The position numbers were made by a program, and so were the translations under genes. This document shows positions 61,501 to 64,000 of a stretch of DNA of 64,000 nt, piece after piece. Where the stretch lies: contig CAVWBT010000008.1 of assembly GCA_963753285.1 (NCBI GenBank), forward strand, positions 1 to 64,000, given 5' to 3'. This DNA is from JAHEDH01 sp963753285. GTDB taxonomy: Bacteria; Actinomycetota; Acidimicrobiia; Spongiisociales; ZC4RG35. Under the pieces are notes generated by a model, which saw nothing but the letters and a program-made list of their open reading frames with translations, ran no database searches and was not told the origin of the DNA. The stretch's first letter is position 1, and each line of letters begins with the position of its first letter.

Positions 61501-61554
61501 CGCCAATGTGACCATGTCCCGCTCCACGTCGGTCAGTGACGTTTCGTCTCTCAT
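58519..61554 (-). CDS. Large winged-helix/TPR/transmembrane/PQQ-propeller protein
   Basis: A 1011-residue protein. Residues 1-90 are a winged-helix-like segment (TDVERDMVTLAAIANPLPLDV, then LVERGMLEVDRRG). About 90-560 are helical repeats resembling TPRs, including FVAMAMLVAAEMGFQDKLG. A hydrophobic segment WLAPMIGAAAVAALVAVLLQ (about 640-660) is followed by a Pro-rich linker and a C-terminal beta-propeller of the PQQ_2/YVTN type (ALYVGTSIGRVYSFDI, GVLWKLAG, RVLLIEEES, VVATDTELIAIAAP). The N-terminus looks like the arm of MalT/LuxR regulators without its ATPase. Cytoplasmic sensor linked to an external propeller; function unknown. Confidence 0.8.
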   Translation of the reverse strand: MRDETSLTDVERDMVTLAAIANPLPLDVIATVLELGDTDTSEIADRLVERGMLEVDRRGVTAKPIDAPGARRAMLASRLVAAFDERNAASDLKAAAAWASGDSARAYAEYRTVIASGGAGIEELDRAVEAGQESNAPSTELASLLVARARTHRNRGESAAAMADLETALRDLDGAELVDALGFAGAVEDDLQHPADAERFVAMAMLVAAEMGFQDKLGSLATLHGRVLSRVGFSREADDSFDRGLELVRTHGTDVQQYYASLNQAWTSFDRGWMAKAERGYAAALRDAARIESKVAAADKEIALARARFGAGDPGQAVEGLRRARAVGASTEAPVLDFLATIADVEGALLYERPSDAAAAVERLEVIVEQSFPAWTNRLATLQARVALQAGDRAAARRSVANGLDTTPHGANGARLRAELDVLGMAAAEEWNSRRAAELNDHIIQAGWLGLAAWFMTVRAERDGDPDVAMIAAGMAHRLGNPMQAARAVTVAERWDDPRSDAVANSIERVARSLPEDWGSDFMALPFVAPALYRAGQIDSADEGALIAGLDSALAAAGLAGLDVLSPAQRRAAGLIAAPSKVRSALRWLAPMIGAAAVAALVAVLLQPAPAEPVVVSQPPPASVPIPTTQPGIGERIVPAPDEPPLLGQSPFSGGESRNAAFDVAIGEPTGIYWRQPVSGFVTEDPVLQGKALYVGTSIGRVYSFDIANEGSLIFDDDADTIVAPMVVDQVSFDQGGQSRSFVFYGDEDGVLYMRNIDDSRGVAWEADLGSPITGPPLVRTDHVVVSTADGVLWKLAGANADLVQRYPEEGTVEGGLAGALASADGLIYARTDDGRVLLIEEESMTLRCEVSMGAAQAVTDPLLAEGRWFIGTATTAVFSFEAGSCSSGGGIPAFQVDVPIDYSAPVADGIMWNAADGLLLAIDLSDGQLPFTPSNLEATVTSPPVIAGDFVLVGATRSGRHELVGVERSTGLPAWRFPLDLPLSTRPVVGDGVIVVATDTELIAIAAPAG

Positions 61555-61651
61555 CTACCTCGTCCACCTCGTGCCGGAAAGCCCGCCGTCACGTTACCGG
61601 CGACTCATGACCCAGGTAGGGTTGCGGCTGTTGTTCGAGGGAGAAGACGTC

Positions 61652-62077
61652 ATGTCCGAAGACATCCTGTCAGTGTTGGCCGAATCGCCGTTCCTGAGCG
61701 CGCTTCCGGACAAGGCCGCCAAGCGCCTCGCCTCGACGGCGACGGTTCGCACCTTCGAGCCCGGCGATGTGATCGTCTCGGAGGGCAGCACCGATGCGAT
61801 GACGATGTGGATCGTGCTCGAGGGTGAAGTGGAAGTCCGCAAGGGCGACAAGCTCGTCACGACCATGGGGAAGGGGGCCCACATCGGAGAGATGGCCCTG
61901 TTCGCGGATTCCGGCAGCCCGCGAACCGCCTCGGTGGTCGCAAAGACGAGAACGCGCGCCTTCCGTATCCCCAGCTGGGATCTGATCCCGCTCGTCGAGG
62001 AGCATCCCGAGGTGGCGATGGCAGTCATCAGAGACCTCGCTCGCCGCCTGGAACGGACCACGGCACAACTCGACTGA
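61652..62077 (+). CDS. Cyclic nucleotide-binding domain protein
   Basis: A 141-residue single-domain protein of the Crp/cNMP-binding fold: FEPGDVIVSEGSTDAM, the phosphate-binding cassette IGEMALFADSGSPRTASVVA, and EHPEVAMAVIRDLARRLERTT. There is no DNA-binding domain, so it is a cNMP sensor acting through another protein. ATG 61652 has GGGAG 9 nt upstream. No cyclase is encoded beside it; the island gene at 29.9 kb contains one, but linkage is not implied. Confidence 0.88.
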   Translation: MSEDILSVLAESPFLSALPDKAAKRLASTATVRTFEPGDVIVSEGSTDAMTMWIVLEGEVEVRKGDKLVTTMGKGAHIGEMALFADSGSPRTASVVAKTRTRAFRIPSWDLIPLVEEHPEVAMAVIRDLARRLERTTAQLD

Positions 62078-62169
62078 TACCGGCCGACCCCACCAGCCGG
62101 CTTTGGCGCGACTTCTGCCGCCGGGGTGCATCCAACTCTGGTGAACGACGACACAGGATGGAACCACCC

Positions 62170-62568
62170 ATGAAGAAACTCGTGATGCTGTTGATGGCGC
62201 TCTCGTTGATCGTGAGCGCCTGCGCAGAATCTCAGACCGCCGAGGCGACCGGCCTGGTCGATTCGGCCCGTGCGGAAGACCTGATCGCTTCGGTCGACGA
62301 TCTCGTCGTCCTCGACGTGCGGACACCCGAAGAGTTCGCCGCAGGCGCCCTGCCCGGGGCGATCCTGATCGACATCAACGATCCCTCTTTCACCAGCGAG
62401 GTCGCTGCGTTGGATACGGACCTCCCGTATCTCGTCTATTGCCGTTCAGGGAACCGGAGTGCCACGGCGGTCGAGATCATGGACGATCTCGGATTCACCG
62501 AGATCTACGAGCTGGCAGACGGCGTCCAGGCATGGGTCGGGAGCGGCAGGCAACTCACCTCCGGCTGA
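62170..62568 (+). CDS. Rhodanese-domain lipoprotein
   Basis: A 132-residue exported sulfurtransferase. Signal MKKLVMLLMALSLIVSAC (lipobox VSAC). The rhodanese domain has VLDVRTPEEFAAGALPGAILID and the active loop VYCRSGNRSA with catalytic Cys, then WVGSGRQLTSG at the end. Could handle sulfane sulfur, cyanide or periplasmic redox chemistry. ATG 62170 chosen because it gives the signal peptide; 62158 is possible. Confidence 0.9.
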   Translation: MKKLVMLLMALSLIVSACAESQTAEATGLVDSARAEDLIASVDDLVVLDVRTPEEFAAGALPGAILIDINDPSFTSEVAALDTDLPYLVYCRSGNRSATAVEIMDDLGFTEIYELADGVQAWVGSGRQLTSG

Positions 62569-62643
62569 CGGGACCTTGTGCTCTTGTCAGCGAAGCACCA
62601 GCTGCGACGATATGGGCAGGCTCTTTACGAGGAGACCGAAGTG

Positions 62644-62901
62644 ATGACAGAGACGAAACCGCGTGAAGCGGCGGTCAGGCGCCTCGAGGCGCGACGTGAT
62701 TTCCGCAATCACGTCGCCATCTACGTCATCGTCAACGCACTGTTGGTGGTCATCTGGGCCGCGACCGGATCCGGCTACTTCTGGCCGATCTGGCCGATCG
62801 CCGGATGGGGTATCGGGCTGGCGTTCAACGCCTGGGCCGTCTATTTCGAGCGGCCGATCACCGAGGACGAGATTCGCCGGGAGATGGAGCGAAGCGCCTA
62901 G
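62644..62901 (+). CDS. 2TM domain protein
   Basis: An 85-residue protein with a charged N-terminus (TETKPREAAVRRLEARRDFRNH) and two membrane helices (VAIYVIVNALLVVIWAATG, WPIWPIAGWGIGLAFNAWAVYF), ending in EDEIRREMERS. This matches the 2TM domain found alone or at the N-terminus of histidine kinases. ATG 62644 with GAGGAG 9 nt upstream. Function unknown. Confidence 0.85.
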   Translation: MTETKPREAAVRRLEARRDFRNHVAIYVIVNALLVVIWAATGSGYFWPIWPIAGWGIGLAFNAWAVYFERPITEDEIRREMERSA

Positions 62902-62922
62902 CGGTTGCTTCCCCTGATAAGC

Positions 62923-62961
62923 GCGCCGGGGCCGGCACCGCCGGCCCTGGCCCTCCGGCGC
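62923..62961. terminator. Nested GC-rich hairpin between convergent genes
   Basis: Outer arms GCGCCGG (62923-62929) and CCGGCGC (62955-62961) enclose an inner stem GGGCCGGC (62929-62936) with GCCGGCCC (62940-62947). It lies between the 2TM gene and the TauE/SafE gene and could end both transcripts; no U-tract. Confidence 0.55.
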
Positions 62962-63068
62962 GTGGGCATGGCTCGCTGCGCTCGCCTCGGCCCGTTGTCG
63001 GTCATCGGTCATCGGCTGAACGCAACAGCCATCCGTGCCTCCACAGAGAGTTCACGACGCCCGACTGC

Positions 63069-63839
63069 TCAGAGGAGCAGCAGGAATGCCGAAAGGCCGG
63101 CAGCGGCCAAGACCCACCACTCGAAGGCCACCTGTGACACTCGTTTGATGAGAGCGGTGCCTGCGGCCGCCCCGACGAGGATCATGGGCGCGAGAGTGGC
63201 ATTGAGTCGGATCGAATCGGCAGTCACCAAGCCGAGCCCTGCGCTGAACGGGAGCTTGGCGAGATTGACGAGGAAGAAGAACCAGGCGGTCGTACCCACG
63301 AACCTGCGAACGTCGAGCCCGACGAAGAGCAGATAGAGCGCCATCAGCGGACCGGCGGCGTTGGCGACCATCGAGGTGAAGCCGGTCCCCACGCCCGTCG
63401 CTCCAGCTCCGATCAGCGATCGCCGTTCGCCCGATGTCGCCGCGATGCGCTTCGATCGCAATCTGTTTCGGACCGTGAGCGCAACCCCTCCCAGAACAAG
63501 AGCGGCGATGATCCGCTTGACGCTGGCGTCATCGGCACCCGACAGGAACCAGGCACCCAGCAGGATTCCGACGGCGACCGTCGGAAACAGCCGGAACAGC
63601 GTTGCCCAATCGACGTCGCGTCTGTACACCCAGATGGCGATGAGATCTGCCGCGATCAGCAGCGGGAGCAGAACGCCGGTCGACTCCCGTGCAGGCAGCA
63701 CCGCAGCGAAGATCACCACGGCCAGCGTGCCCGCCCCACCGATCGCCGTCTTGGCAAAACCGATCGTGGCGCTCGCCACGAGCAGGGCCGCCCACTCCCA
63801 CCACATCAGCTCCATCGAAAGGCCTGCATCGGCTCTCAT
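63069..63839 (-). CDS. TauE/SafE family sulfite/anion exporter (full length)
   Basis: About 256 residues from ATG 63839 (ATG 63815 gives the shorter start MELMWWEWAALLVA). Two TSUP repeats in one chain: GFAKTAIGGAGTLAVVIFAA in the first half, GAGATGVGTGFTSMVANAAGPLMALY in pieces in the second; eight hydrophobic segments. In contrast to the split pair at 12.5-13.2 kb, this is the normal architecture. Convergent with the 2TM gene. Confidence 0.88.
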   Translation of the reverse strand: MRADAGLSMELMWWEWAALLVASATIGFAKTAIGGAGTLAVVIFAAVLPARESTGVLLPLLIAADLIAIWVYRRDVDWATLFRLFPTVAVGILLGAWFLSGADDASVKRIIAALVLGGVALTVRNRLRSKRIAATSGERRSLIGAGATGVGTGFTSMVANAAGPLMALYLLFVGLDVRRFVGTTAWFFFLVNLAKLPFSAGLGLVTADSIRLNATLAPMILVGAAAGTALIKRVSQVAFEWWVLAAAGLSAFLLLL

Positions 63840-63888
63840 CCTGGCAGAAGATGCGAGGATGACTTCATGACGACGGCCCCGGCGATCG

Positions 63889-64000
63889 ATGAGTGACACC
63901 GCACTCCGCCTGTGTCTTGCGGGAGACGTGATGCTCGGTCGGGGCGTCGACCAGATTCAGGCCCATCCAGGCAACCCTCAGATCCACGAGTCGTGGGCCC
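63889..64000 (+). CDS. CapA family protein, 5' end (window edge)
   Basis: The first 37 codons run to the end of the window: MSDTALRLCLAGDVMLGRGV, then DQIQAHPGNPQIHESWA. GDVMLGRGVDQI with a following HPGNP is the start of the CapA/PgsA metallophosphatase-like fold (poly-gamma-glutamate synthesis family). The rest lies outside. ATG 63889 follows GGCGATCG without a strong ribosome site. Confidence 0.8.
   Translation, partial: MSDTALRLCLAGDVMLGRGVDQIQAHPGNPQIHESWA

Overview
The window is a high-GC, gene-dense actinobacterial chromosome segment. A WhiB-family regulator, RpoD/SigA-type sigma factor, a WXG-type secretion substrate, a DinB-like protein of the kind common in mycothiol producers, and many probable leaderless starts (a TANNNT -10 box 6-10 nt before the start codon) all point to Actinomycetota. 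The mix of AtuA-family, AidB-like, P450 and BTAD/kinase/STAND genes resembles Acidimicrobiia, but that assignment is inference. No rRNA, CRISPR array, integrase or intact transposase was seen.

Layout. 0.2-4.1 kb: an AraC regulator, a histidine-kinase remnant, a tandem array of nine 72-73 bp units copying the 3' half of the adjacent tRNA-Val(TAC), an RpoD-type sigma factor, and a WhiB7-like gene whose leader carries a small upstream ORF and an intrinsic terminator (attenuator). 4.1-8.6 kb: zwf-pgi operon and a divergent amidohydrolase. 8.7-13.5 kb: a PspC-domain histidine kinase/response regulator pair divergent from a PspC/LiaF-like membrane protein (envelope stress), then a TauE/SafE transporter encoded as two half-size genes. 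13.6-26.3 kb: metabolic and repair genes (P450, AlkC-like, ArsR/permease, MarC, PfkB kinase, Sua5, an HhH protein with a lysine-rich tail, two GH17 hydrolases, an LDH2-type dehydrogenase).

27.4-37.9 kb looks like a decayed genomic island downstream of a tRNA(CAT) gene. Degenerate copies of the tRNA 3' half lie next to the tRNA and again about 10.3 kb away. Inside are a lipoprotein, a protein with two S30AE_C-like repeats, a giant BTAD-cyclase-kinase-STAND-WD40 gene split by three frameshifts, a DinB protein, a truncated GNAT, a RelBE-type toxin-antitoxin pair and a 72-bp direct repeat. No integrase is visible.

38.4-41.4 kb: a universal stress protein and a three-gene cassette (EspC-like protein, WXG/HExxH protein, lipoprotein) that looks like a type VII secretion effector module. 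41.4-50.9 kb: Aat, a second P450, Xpt, AidB-like dehydrogenase, AtuA-family protein, an M20 deacylase, then hppD and tryptophan 2,3-dioxygenase (aromatic amino acid degradation). 51.2-55.5 kb: an OpuB/OpuC-type compatible-solute ABC importer and a HAD phosphatase/mutase. 55.6-64.0 kb: TerC protein, a NatAB-type ABC exporter, a 1011-residue wHTH/TPR/transmembrane/PQQ-propeller protein, a cyclic-nucleotide-binding protein, a rhodanese lipoprotein, a 2TM protein, a full-length TauE/SafE protein, and the 5' end of a CapA-family gene cut by the window edge.
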